Below, in pieces: positions 41,473-52,219 of a DNA stretch of 64,000 bases (position 1 is the stretch's first letter; each line of letters opens with the position of its first letter). Source of the DNA: Blasia pusilla. Lineage: Eukaryota; Marchantiophyta; Marchantiopsida; Blasiales. Below the pieces are notes generated by a model. It saw only the letters and a list, made by a program, of their open reading frames with translations. It was not told the DNA's origin and made no database searches. The translations under genes were made by a program, and so were the position numbers. Location of the stretch: contig CM114275.1 in the NCBI GenBank assembly GCA_050084515.1, forward strand, positions 5,890,001-5,954,000, given 5' to 3'.

Positions 41473-42060
41473 GGGGGGGGGGGGGGGGGATATGGGACAC
41501 TACGCCAGTGTGAATCTGGAAAAAGCCGATTCCAGATGTGATACTTTGGTTCGGGTGGGAGAGTCGGGACACTGTTCGAGTGAAGGATCTTGCAAGCGCT
41601 TCCAGATGTGATGGGTATCGTGGTTCGGGTGAGCGCTTTGGTGCGATTCTTGCAAGCCCTTCCTCTCTCGTGTTATTTGGGCTTCGATGGGAGCTTTGGG
41701 ACACTAGTTTAGTTTGGCTTCGACGGGAGTCAGATATACTTGCCAGCCCTTCTGGATGCGATCGGTGTTGTGGTTCGGGTGGGAGCTTTGGAACACAACG
41801 CCGGAGTGATTCTTGCAAGCCCTACCACATATGAGAGTGCGACTATCGCAAGCCCCTCCAAAAATGTTTTCTTTGGCTTCGATGGGAGGAGCTCTGAGGC
41901 GCACCACGCCAGTGTGATCCTTGACCTTGTGATACTTTGGTTTCGATGGGAGCGCTCTCTGGGACAGACACTACCCCAGTGAGGTTCTTGCAAACACTAG
42001 AACATGTGGTATTCTGGCCTGGACTTTGGGAGCTTTGGCATGACACCACACCAGTTTGAG
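41473..42060. repeat. degenerate minisatellite led by a 17-base G homopolymer
   Basis: After a run of 17 G (41473-41489), diverged units of roughly 70-130 bp repeat TGGTTCGGGTGGGAGCTTTG, GGACACTACGCCAGTGTGA and TTCTTGCAAGCCCTTCC. Unit lengths vary and the order of blocks is partly shuffled. No protein is evident, despite open frames on both strands. Confidence 0.75.
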
Positions 42061-43240
42061 TGTAGGGCTCGTGGAGCTGGCAGCAAGAATGTCGTTTGTG
42101 GGTGGGGGGGAAAGGCGATTCGAGAGCTTTAGCTGCTCGAATATGAGGAGTATGTGGCGGCTGGCACCCACTGACGATATTCAAGGGGCCGGTGGTCTTG
42201 TCGCTTGTGCGATAGCATCGAGAGAAGCGGTGGTTGTAGGCTCTCGGTTCCCCTTTCGCTTTACATCTGTGGAAGCGTGAGGATTCGGAAGAGGATTCGG
42301 AGTTTGATTGGGCCGAGTCCATCTCTTGCACCCTCCCGAATTCATAGTAAGCATGTGAGCATGATGAGAGATGAGTGGAAGGGAGAGGCAGAGGGAATGA
42401 GGACAAATATAACCATGTTTTGGCTAAATAAATTAAGGTCTCGCTGGATCTCCTAAATCATGAATCATTTTACAAATCACTAATGAGCTCAATCGAGCTC
42501 CTCCATCTTTCTTCACCCTCCCGAATTCAGGAGGCAAAACTGTCTATGATAATTACAGATCTTTCTAGATACTCTCACAAATTGGGTTCCCTTAACCATT
42601 TTGTAAACCAGAAAGCCCCTTTTGATAACAGCTTCAAATGCAGCAAACTCGTCCTGCCGATGCCTCGTGAGCAAAACTGAGCTTAATCGAGCTGTCGATT
42701 TTCCACCCTCCATCACATTTTTGGAGTCGATTATTCCTGTTACAAATACACATAAGGCCCAATCTTCCACCCTCCTCTGGCCCTTTGTGGCGCGGCCCCA
42801 TCACGAATGGGTCGAACCACACTCTGGCTGATCTTTCTTGGCAGTGAGTGAGTCCACAAACAGGGAACCAAAAAACTTCAGAATGCAGCCCATCCCTCTT
42901 CTCATTTTCGTCGCCTTGCCTTGCCCGCCCGCAGACACGCATGATCAACCTTTGGTTTACCAGGCTCACGAACAATGCTCCGAGGCTATCCAGTTCGTGC
43001 CGAGATGACCCACCTTACACCTTATGACATATACGAAGGAGATTTCGCACCGATCGAGAGAGAGAGAGAGAGATAGAGAGAGGAGGGGGGGGAGAGAGAA
43101 AGGCATCGTAGGCATCGTGCCCGCGCGTATGTGTGTGTGTGTGTGTGTGTGTTTGTGTGTGTTTGTGTTTGATCGTCGAAGCCGAGAGTAGACACACTTC
43201 TCACGAGGTAGAGTTGTGCTCCGAGGGCTCATGATCACCC
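42061..43240. other. 3' flank of the LRR receptor kinase, microsatellites, no gene
   Basis: Includes GA (43058-43082) and GT (about 43128-43170) microsatellites just beyond the receptor kinase stop codon, probably in its 3' UTR. CCCTCCCGAATTCA occurs twice (about 42330 and 42518). No coding signature. Confidence 0.5.
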
Positions 43241-46200
43241 TCACCTCAGCATGTCCACGACCTGTCTCATGGTAGGCCGCTCCTCTGGATTCTCCCTTGT
43301 GCACAGGAGAGCTACCTTCATGTGGAGATTCACCTGCTTTTGATGGGGACCTGTGGCTCCGATCACCATCGGATCCAGCACGTCTGGAGTTCGGTCCGGG
43401 TAGGACGCTTGGCACCATTTTCGGAGCGCCAGCCCATTCGAAAACATGTCACCAGACGGACTCTTCCCGGTTAGCATCTCGAGTAGGGTTATACCGTAGC
43501 TGTACACATCTCCTTTGGTAGAAACGGTTGATAGATGTGCGTATTCTGCAAGACCACCACCACCGCCCACTCGTTAGAACGAAGCTTCGGAAACGCAATC
43601 GGTGATCGTTCCTGCTGACACTCCACCGAAGGGAAGTCATGCAGGGTCTTGGAATCGAATCGCACCCATTTGAATCAAAGCAAGTCCTCCTTCCTAAATC
43701 GGTGTTCCACACACGAAGAACGTGAACGAACGGAGAGAAGGGTTGGGGGAGGGCATCAGAGGAAAGGGAAGACGGGAGGGAAAATAATCACGATCACTGA
43801 GATGCGGATGTGAGAAATGGAAGTCAGTAGGGCAGAGAGTGTAACAAAGAACAAGAGTCATTTATCGTGAGGAAAGTAGCGATGGAAGAGAGAGAGAAAC
43901 TCGGTAGGCAACGGCACCTGCTGCTCCATGAATTGGAGACAAGGATTGGAAGATTGTGGCAGAGTGGGTCGCATGAAAATCCGAGGAAGAGGCAGAAAAG
44001 GCAAACAAAGCATACCTGGAGGAAAGTAGCCGATGGAGCTGCCCAGTGACGACTCGGTCATATCGATCAGCCTATGGGCGAATATGAGTCTCGACAAACC
44101 GAAGTCTTCTAGATGGGGTTCGAACTCTGCATCCAGGAGAATGTTGGAGGGCTTCAAGTCACAGTGCACTATGGCCGATCCACAATCATGGTGCAAGTAC
44201 GTCAATGCTTTGGCGACACCGAGGGCGATTTTGGCCCGGGCATTCCAGTCCAGATCGCAGGTCCTCTTCCGATGCAGATGCTCCTCCAAGCTCCCATTCG
44301 ACATGAACTGCACCACCAGTGCATTCATTTCCGAGTCGAAGCAGTATCCCAGAATGGCCACCAAGTGCCTGTGCCTCAGTCTTCCCAGCTCGTCCAGCTC
44401 CTGGACGAATCCGTGCGGAATCTCCACGCCATTGCGAATCTTGAGTCTCTTGATCGCCACCAGCACCAGCTCGGGGAGCACCCCTCTGAACACGGTGCTC
44501 ATGCATCCCGTGCCCAGGACGTTGGACTCGGAGAAGTTCTCCGTGGCGAGCCTGAGATCCTGGACGGTGAATCGCAGCTGCGGGTAGAAGAGCTCGCTCC
44601 TGGCTATGATGCTGCCTCGTTTGGGCCCCGGCGGCTGCGGCCACGGATACGGCGACCGGCACCAGATGAACAGAGCCACGGCGAGAATGACTAGAATGAT
44701 GGCGGCACCGATGGCCACGCCGATGTAGATCCATTTGCTTCCGCCTCCGCCTCCGCCGGGCGAGGAGCCGGGAGCGGCGGCGTCGCTCTGGTCGCAGCTT
44801 CGGAGGCCCAAGAAGGCACCGCAGAGACCCGGGTTTCCGAAGAAGGACGCTGCCGAGAGGGATCCGAACGCTCCGGCCTGCGGCACGGCGCCCTGCAGGT
44901 CGTTGCTGGAGAAGTTGAGGAACTTGAGGCGGGTCAAATTGGACAGGGCGCCGGGTATCTCGCCCGAGAAGTTGTTCACAGAGAGATCCAAGCTGACGAG
45001 ATCCACCAGCGACGCGAGCGACGCAGGAATGGAGCCCCCCAGCCGATTGTTGGACGCGTCCAGGACCTCCAGCCTCGAGATCCTGCCCAGCGAAGCCGGC
45101 AGCGGCCCGGTCAGCTCGTTGTACGAAAGATCCAGCGCCAGCAGCCCCACGCAGTTCCGGACGTCCGCGGGGATGCTCCCGTTGAAGCTGTTGCCGGACA
45201 GATTCAGCGACTGGACGAGCACCAGCAGCCCCAATTCGGCTGGCAGCGGGCCGCCCAGGAGATTGTGAGCCAGGGAGAAATTGGCCTGCAGCTCGGGAAG
45301 GCTGGAGAGCAACGAGCGGGGGATCTCCCCGCGGAGCATGTTGTCCGCCAGCACCAGGTCCCGGAGCTTCGTGAGGTTGCTGAGGCCGGCGGGGATTTCC
45401 CCCGACAATCGGTTTCCCTGCAGGTGCAGCACCGTGAGAGATTGCAGCTCCCCCAGGGACTCCGGAATGGAGCCGTTCAGGCTGTTGTCATTGAGGGTCA
45501 AGCTCCTGAGGTTGACGCAGCCCGCCAGTTGGGGAGGGATGCTTCCCGTCAGCCGATTGTTCCCCAGCGCGAGGACCTGGAGCTGCACGAGACCGCCCAA
45601 CCACGCCGGGATCGCGCCTTCGAACTCGTTGCGGCCCAGGTCCAGGATCTGCAGGTTAGCCAGCTCGCTCAGTCCCGTCGGCAGCGGGCCGGCCAGAGAA
45701 TTGTTGCTGAGATCAATGCGCACCAGCGCGCGCATCCGCGCCAGGGCGTCCGGCAGGCCCCCGCCGAAGGAGTTCCCGGACAGCACCAGATCCTGGAGTG
45801 CGCTGCAGTCGGCCAGGGAGGGCGGAAGGGTCCCGTTCAGCGAGTTCTCGGCGAGGCCCAGGTAGCTCAGGTTCTTCAGATTGCCCACGTCCGGGGGAAT
45901 GTAGCCCGTGAGGAGATTGCCCGTGAGATTCAACTGTTCCAGACTCGCGCAGGCCGTCACGGACTCCGGAATGCTGCCTTCCAGGAGGTTGTCTTCCAAG
46001 CTGAGCCTCTTCAAGTCCCGGAGATTGTCCAGTCCGAAAATCTGCCCGTCCAGACGATTCCCCGACAGGGCCAGCGTGACGAGATTCACGCAGCTGCCGA
46101 GCGACGAGGGGACGGGTCCCGTGAGCCGGTTGCTCTCCAGGCGCAGGTGTTGCAACAGCATCAGCGAACCGAGGGCTTCGGGTATGGATCCGTTCAGCTC

Positions 46201-47745
46201 GTTGACGGAGAGATCCACTTCGAACAATCCTGCGCTGTCGCCCAGCGACGCCGGAATGGCACCCGAGAGCCCGTTCGTGGACAGATTGATGGACTGCAGC
46301 GGCTGGGAGGTGCCCAGCCGCTGGGGAATCACTCCCGAGAAATCGTTGGAGTAGAGATGGAGGTAGGACAGCTTGGGAAGATCGGCCATCCAGTCCGGGA
46401 TGCTTCCGTTGAAGGAATTCCCGTACAAGTAGAACCCTTCCAGAAATTCCATGCCTCTGAACCCGTCCGGTATTCCCCCCTCCAACGAGTTCCACCCCAC
46501 GTCTATGGCCACCAGCGCCCTGCAGTTGCCCAGGGACGAAGGCAGAACGCCCGTCAGCTTGTTCCCCCGAAGATACAGAGTGGCCAAATTCACCAGGGAT
46601 CCCAGCTCCACGGGGATTTCTCCGCGCAGCCCGTTTCCGTCCAAATTCACGTCTTTCAACTTGGCGCAATCGCCCAGCGATGGCGGGATCTGGCCCCTCA
46701 GCCTGTTCCTCTTGAAGTTGACGGTCTCCAGATCGGGAGTCCCGGTTCCGAAGCTCGGAACGGAGCCCGTGAGGCGATTGTACTCCAGATCGACCGACGT
46801 AAGCGAAGAGCAGTTGGCCAAGTCCGCAGGAATCGGCCCTTCCAGACGATTGCGGGACAGGTCGAGGGTGGACAGGAGCGCCAATCCTGAAAGCCCAGAC
46901 GCTATGGTGCCCGCGAGCCTCTTGCCCGGGAGTTGGATTGCCACCACGTGCTCGTAGGCCGGGTCGCACTGCACCCCGGGCCACAGGCAGAAGCGCGGCT
47001 GTCTCGTGAAGTTCCAATCCGAGAGAGCATTCGTCAGGTCGTCATTCAATTGGGCCCTCAGGGCGACGAGAATCTCAGCCTCGGGGTTCGCGGATGTGTC
47101 GAGGGGCTCCGGCGAGGCTGCAGGCGGATCGCCATAGCTACTGTAGTAGTGGTACTTGGCAGCGAACCGGGCTCCAGCAGATCCTTCGCAAGCATGTCTG
47201 GCGGAATTCGGGCACCCGTCGTCTGCCAACAACCTCCGGGATACTCCGGCTGCTGCTGCTGATGCTCCTACCTCTCCTACGCTGGAAATCAATCCTACCT
47301 CCGACTCGGCCTCCATAACTCGTTCCGTTCTGGTGCGGTCCGCATATCTTCCCCTACTACTCCCTAACCTTCCATCGTCGTAGCCATCGTCCGCTACTGC
47401 TGCTGCTGCTGCTGCTGCTCCTAAGACTAGGTTTGGCTCGCTCCTGTCCCTGCCCAGGACGGCGACCCATTCATCCCCGCCGCTACTCGATTGGAATGCG
47501 CAGGGCGACAGACATTCCGCGTGCACTGACAGGCCCTTGGGCTTCGGAGCGCGGGCGAATGTTGCGAAATGGTCTCCGAGTGGCACAGGCACGCCAATGT
47601 TTCGGGGGAAGGCACCTACGCAACAAGAGCTCAGGACCAGAAATGTCACCGCGAAAGTGAGCACTCCACCGATCGAGCTCCTCCTCGCCATGTTCGTCCG
47701 CATCGCTAGGACCGCATCGCCGCGCGTTTTCGTCATGTCTATCAT
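43241..47745 (-). CDS. LRR receptor-like kinase, FLS2-like non-RD type, two exons
   Basis: Cell-surface receptor kinase. Exons 44016-47745 and 43241-43545 join in phase to 1344 residues. Order: signal peptide (core VLTFAVTFLVLSSCCVGA); a poly-Ala and acidic linker; LRRNT with CLWPGVQC; about 29 extracellular LRRs of the N-L-GxIP plant type (about 262-960); a C-terminal cap ending FFGNPGLCG; a membrane helix (about 1003-1030); and a kinase domain (about 1067-1344). The kinase keeps VAIK, DFG (in LEDFGLS) and PPEYAHLSTVSTKGDVYSYG. Its catalytic loop is HCDLKPSN, so it is non-RD, as in FLS2/EFR-type immune receptors. The glycine loop GTGCMSTVFRG lacks the third glycine, as FLS2 does in my recollection. 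Methionines at 47703 and 47691 leave a more normal signal peptide and may be the real start. The ligand is unknown. The single intron lies before the kinase activation segment end. Confidence 0.95.
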
Positions 47746-48125
47746 CCTCCAGCTTCATCACCCCCAGCCGAGCGCATCACCATGACGCTCTTTACCCCCA
47801 CCACCCCCATCTACATTGCTGAAAACACCCCCCCCTCTCCCTCTCCTCGCCGCAAATTGCAGAGCTCCGTGCTGCGTGCGCAGATCCTCACAATGCTGCT
47901 CGATAGCATCCGCCTCACCGCGACATCCCCACGTCTCTGTCTCTGTCTCCTTCTCCTCCTCCTCCTCCTCCTCCTCCTCCTGCTGCTGCCTACCTACCAA
48001 GCTACCCGAACTCAAAGTACGCACACAAATAAAATCCCAGGGAAACACGATCGTGTTTCCCACCGTGTTTCATCCGCTCATCTACATACAACTCCCACGC
48101 GAGTGCCCCTCGAGCAGATTGCCGT

Positions 48126-48171
<46 letters not shown>

Positions 48172-50560
48172 CGAAAGGGGAGGGAAGGGAGGGAGGAGGG
48201 GAGGAGAGAAGAAGGGAGGGGACTTGAAGGGAAGAAAGAGATGCGGAGAAGAAAAGGGGAAAAGAAGGTGTGTGAAAAAGCGAGCGCTGTGCCAATGCGA
48301 TCGTGCCCCGCGGTACAGGGATGCTTTGAGGGGGAGGAAGAGTGAGCGCAGGGTTGATATGATGCGGACGGAGAGGAATGACAAGGGGAGATCCGGAGAC
48401 GCTGCAGCCCCGGCCACCCACGCGGGAGGAGGAACGAAATGTGGGGCGGGGGCGTGGGGCGGAGACGACTGTGCGGTCTCGTCGCAGGCCCGGTCTCCCT
48501 CCCTCTCCCTCTCCTCTCCTTCCTACACCTCTCTCTCTCTCTCTCTCTCCCACTCCCTCCTGCCTCTCGCTCTCCTTTCTCCACGAAAGCTTCGATGACA
48601 GACTACTACCACTAGCAGCAGCAGCACCGCCACAAGGGTGAATCTCGTCACAAACAAAGACAGACGGAAGAAAGCGAGAGGATGAGGCGGTTTCTTTCTC
48701 CTCTCAGCGCCCCAACCCCCCCCCGGCCGGGAAGGAGCGAGGCTGCACACCGAATTCGCCTGCGAGTCAACCACCCTGTGTCCACGTACGAGTGGAACAG
48801 TGGTGCTGCAGCGGAAACAGGCGCAGCACACCCCATACCATAGCACAGGCCCTGACTCTGTCAATCGCTGGCTTTCAAAGCTTTTACCTTTTCCAGTTGA
48901 CACTTCGATCAATTCCAGCGAAAGCAACCACACGGTAAGCCAACCGAACGCGCGAGACATAGCCGAGCGTGCCACTTTAGCCGCGGGAGCACATAGTCAG
49001 TGAGGGAGTTCAGTCAGCCCTGACCGGATCAAAGAGCGCAATCAACGACTTCCACCTTCGTTATTATGGCATTAGAATATCCACCCCGTTCGCGTCCCAC
49101 TCCAGCGACTCAAGATCGGGAACCGGACCCAGTCTTCCGCCGATCATGAACCGCACCCATGCTCACAACCGGTTTACGCACTGTACCGTCTGCAGTACAC
49201 CGCAGTTCATGCGCGGACACGGTCAAATCTCCCCTGCCCCCCTGGCTCTGGCTCTGGCTCTCGACTCGTGGACAGAGTCGACAGACAGACAGACAGACAC
49301 GGACAGAAGAAACAAAGGAACAACGAACGAACGACCGACCGCATCGCCGATTCAAGACCTCTCTATAGTTCAAATCAAACCGAACTGCCGACCTCTCTAT
49401 AATCCGTCCCACTTCCGCAAGCCCCGCCCCGACGGTGGGGCCGTTCTCCCGCCTGCCCGACGGACCGACCGACGGACGGACGGACGGACTCGCCTCTTCT
49501 CCGTCTCTTCAAACTGGACCCAGCCCTCGTCGACTACCGCCGCCTCGTCTCCCCCTGTCGAACTCGTCCGTAGGTAGCGTCACATCGCACGGCTCCCGCA
49601 CGAGCGCGACGCTCATCGGACCGCTCCCAACTCACATGGCTCTGAGATGAAATTAAATTAAAGGAGATGAAATGAAATGAAATGGAAGCGAAGCGAAGCG
49701 AAGCGAAGCGACACGAAACGACGCCGAGATTGCCCTCTAACTTAATCACGCACGCTCTGCCCAAACGCGTCGGGCCCGGGGTGGGCCACACGCAGGCTTC
49801 AACGGATCCGCCGTGCAGTCGATGTGATGATCATCGCCGGAGCACTTAGGTCGACCAACAATTACCCGCGGCGGTAAGTTTTAACTAGCGCTCCCCTCCC
49901 GTCTGTGATTTACTGAGTTGACCGTCGGACCAGCTTCAGCCCACTCACGATACCACGGCCAAAACCGCCCTTGTGGGCCCTGCTTAGACCTAATCTAATC
50001 TCTCGGCCCCTGAGCTACCGCGTAATGTCACTTCACTTCACCTAAACCCTCCATCCCATCCCATTGGCCCAACCCCTCCCTCAGTTTTCCGTCCACGCTT
50101 CCTCCATGCACGGGGATTAGGAGACCCGCGATTCCGCATCGCCTCCAGACCTAATCGGACTTTCGAAACGACTGTACGCGCGACCTTATTCGCCCACTCC
50201 GCGACAAAATAGGGAAGATGATGTTCGCCAGCCCATCCTTGCCAGCGCACATACAGCTACGAAACACTACTCACCAACTTAGCACCACCACCACTACTAC
50301 TACACCTCCACCACCGTCGCCGGACACACGGACGGATGCCTTCCGGTGGGGCGGGGGGGATGGAATGGACGGATTGCGTGTCACGTTCTCCTCGAGGTCC
50401 GACGGAGAGGAGAGACTCCGTCGCTCGAACGAAGAAAGAAATACGTTGCGCGATTTCCGGACATCATTTGTGCTCACTTCGGCCTCTCTCTCTCTCTCTC
50501 CCTTCTTCTCGTCATTCTGCTTTTGGCGCAATACTCTCTTTCCATTGGGAGGTTAGGGGA
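47746..50560. promoter_or_regulatory. upstream region of the receptor kinase; GC-rich, microsatellites, no other gene
   Basis: Likely promoter and 5' UTR near 47746-48200, with CTC trinucleotides (about 47946-47985), a GA tract (48131-48169) and CT tracts (48524-48550). Farther out are AGAC (about 49282-49300), GACG/GACC (about 49460-49490), GAAGC (49686-49712) and CAC/TAC runs (50284-50312). Open frames here are low-complexity Ser/Pro/Arg shadows. No second gene is recognisable. Confidence 0.45.
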
Positions 50561-51440
50561 TTGTGATGAAGATGCATCTTGGGATATTGGTGCAATGCAC
50601 TAGGCTTTTCTCTCCTCTCCTATTGGGAGATATGTGCAAGAAGCATTGTGGGAATTTGCAGGAGTGGTTTGGGTTTCTCTTTCTTTCTCCCATGTGGAGA
50701 AACTGTGGGAAAGATGCACCCATGGGTCTCATGAAGGAGAGGAGGTGACACAACCCATGTTGAAGGATGTGCAAATGCACACACGTTTCTCATACTCACG
50801 AATGTTATGAAAGCATGTGTGTGAAAATCCAAGACTCTCAAATTCCCAAAGATGATTGTTATTACAAGATGCTCCCCCCCACAAGCATATCCATACTCAA
50901 AAGGAGGACCAGTTTCCAAATGTTATGAAAAGAAGTGACTCCTCCTATGAAGCTCCATTTACTTAAATGGGAAAATGGGGCAATATTCTCATAACGGAAG
51001 AATTCTTCTCTATTTTCCATAAACTCTTTTGTTACCAACTTTCTTTTATTCCTCTTCTTTTCTTTTTGGAAAATGGAACATATTCTCGTCCTTCTCCATA
51101 CTATGTAACGGATTAGTTACTTCTTTACTATTCTCCATCCAATCTTTTTTATTCATTACTTCGTTTCTTTACTACTACTCTTTTTTTAATGCCCACACGT
51201 ACTCCCTTCGTTTCTACACTTTGGGTCAATGAGCTTTTGGGGATTTGAATCTCTCCTCCTTGTCACAATGGACAATTCTAGTATGAGCTCGACTTGAGAC
51301 TTTAAAAAAAAAGTGGGCTTTTGGAGGTGTGATGGAGAGTTGGACACACAAAGTCGTGGTATGGGGTTGGGGGAGTAATTTGTGGGAGAATATGGTGGTT
51401 ATTATTATGGGGGGTAGTCAAGGAGGTGATGGATGGCATG

Positions 51441-51494
51441 CGCGCGCGCACACACACACACACACCATCGCTATGGGGGTGTGTGTGTGTGTGT
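51441..51494. repeat. alternating CG/CA tract facing a GT tract (potential hairpin)
   Basis: (CG)4 then (CA)n to 51465 is followed, after a loop of about 13 bases, by GGTGTGTGTGTGTGTGT to about 51494. The two arms are complementary over roughly 16 bp, and alternating purine-pyrimidine DNA of this kind can adopt Z-form. Confidence 0.7.
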
Positions 51495-52188
51495 TCTCCC
51501 TTTGGTTTTCGTAGCTCCCTTTAGTGGTTGTGTGCACCCATAAGTTCACGTGTTTCTTCTTGGAGCTTGCATGGGAGGAGAGTGGTGATCTCGTGATAAT
51601 TAGGGGCGAGTTGACAAGGTCTTCTTCATTATCACAAAGGGAGATTTAAGAAGTGTCAAAGACCCACCCCTGAAAATGCTCTCTTTATATCTATATTTAT
51701 CTAACTATAAAGATGAGTGTTTCCTTTTTTCCTTACATTTTTATACAAAGTGTTATGTGGATGTTCGTTTTGGACTATGGAATGTGCACGCTCCCATAAT
51801 ATCATGGGGCATTGGTTTTTGTATGTTTTTATGTTCTTATATTTTCATGAATTTGGAATGCATTTAATTATTTTTGGGCTTTTTAAGAGAGAGATTTCCT
51901 AAGTGCATCATAAGGAGAATATTAATGCGAAGGGAGGTTTCATAGTTCCCCTCTCTCTCCATTCAAACCTTTCACATACGGTGAATAATAATGCAATGCA
52001 AATAATAATAAACTTGTTTTTCATATCCTCGTACATGTGGCCCTTGGGTTTTAGAGAACAAGAGTTTTCATAATGATGAGATGGTGTTTGCCAAGTTTTG
52101 ATTCAATTTTCCTCGTACTAAAAATTTTTCAATAGACCTCCCAAAATATGAACATGACTTAGTCACCCCCTCTCCCCATTTCTATTTA

Positions 52189-52219
52189 CTAGTGTGTGAA
52201 CCCGTGCACTACATGGGTT
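52189..52219 (-). mobile_element. Helitron-like 3' terminus (candidate)
   Basis: On the minus strand an 8-bp hairpin (arms AACCCRTG, 52199-52219) is followed by six bases, CTAG (52189-52192) and then T. This matches the layout of plant Helitron 3' ends. No other Helitron feature was found. Confidence 0.35.

Noticed and set aside
44740-45270. Plus-strand frame of 177 codons opposite the receptor kinase juxtamembrane region
   Set aside because: A codon-composition shadow of the GC-rich sense exon.
48002-48975. Overlapping Ser/Leu- and Arg/Glu-rich frames
   Set aside because: They arise from GA/CT microsatellites upstream of the receptor kinase.
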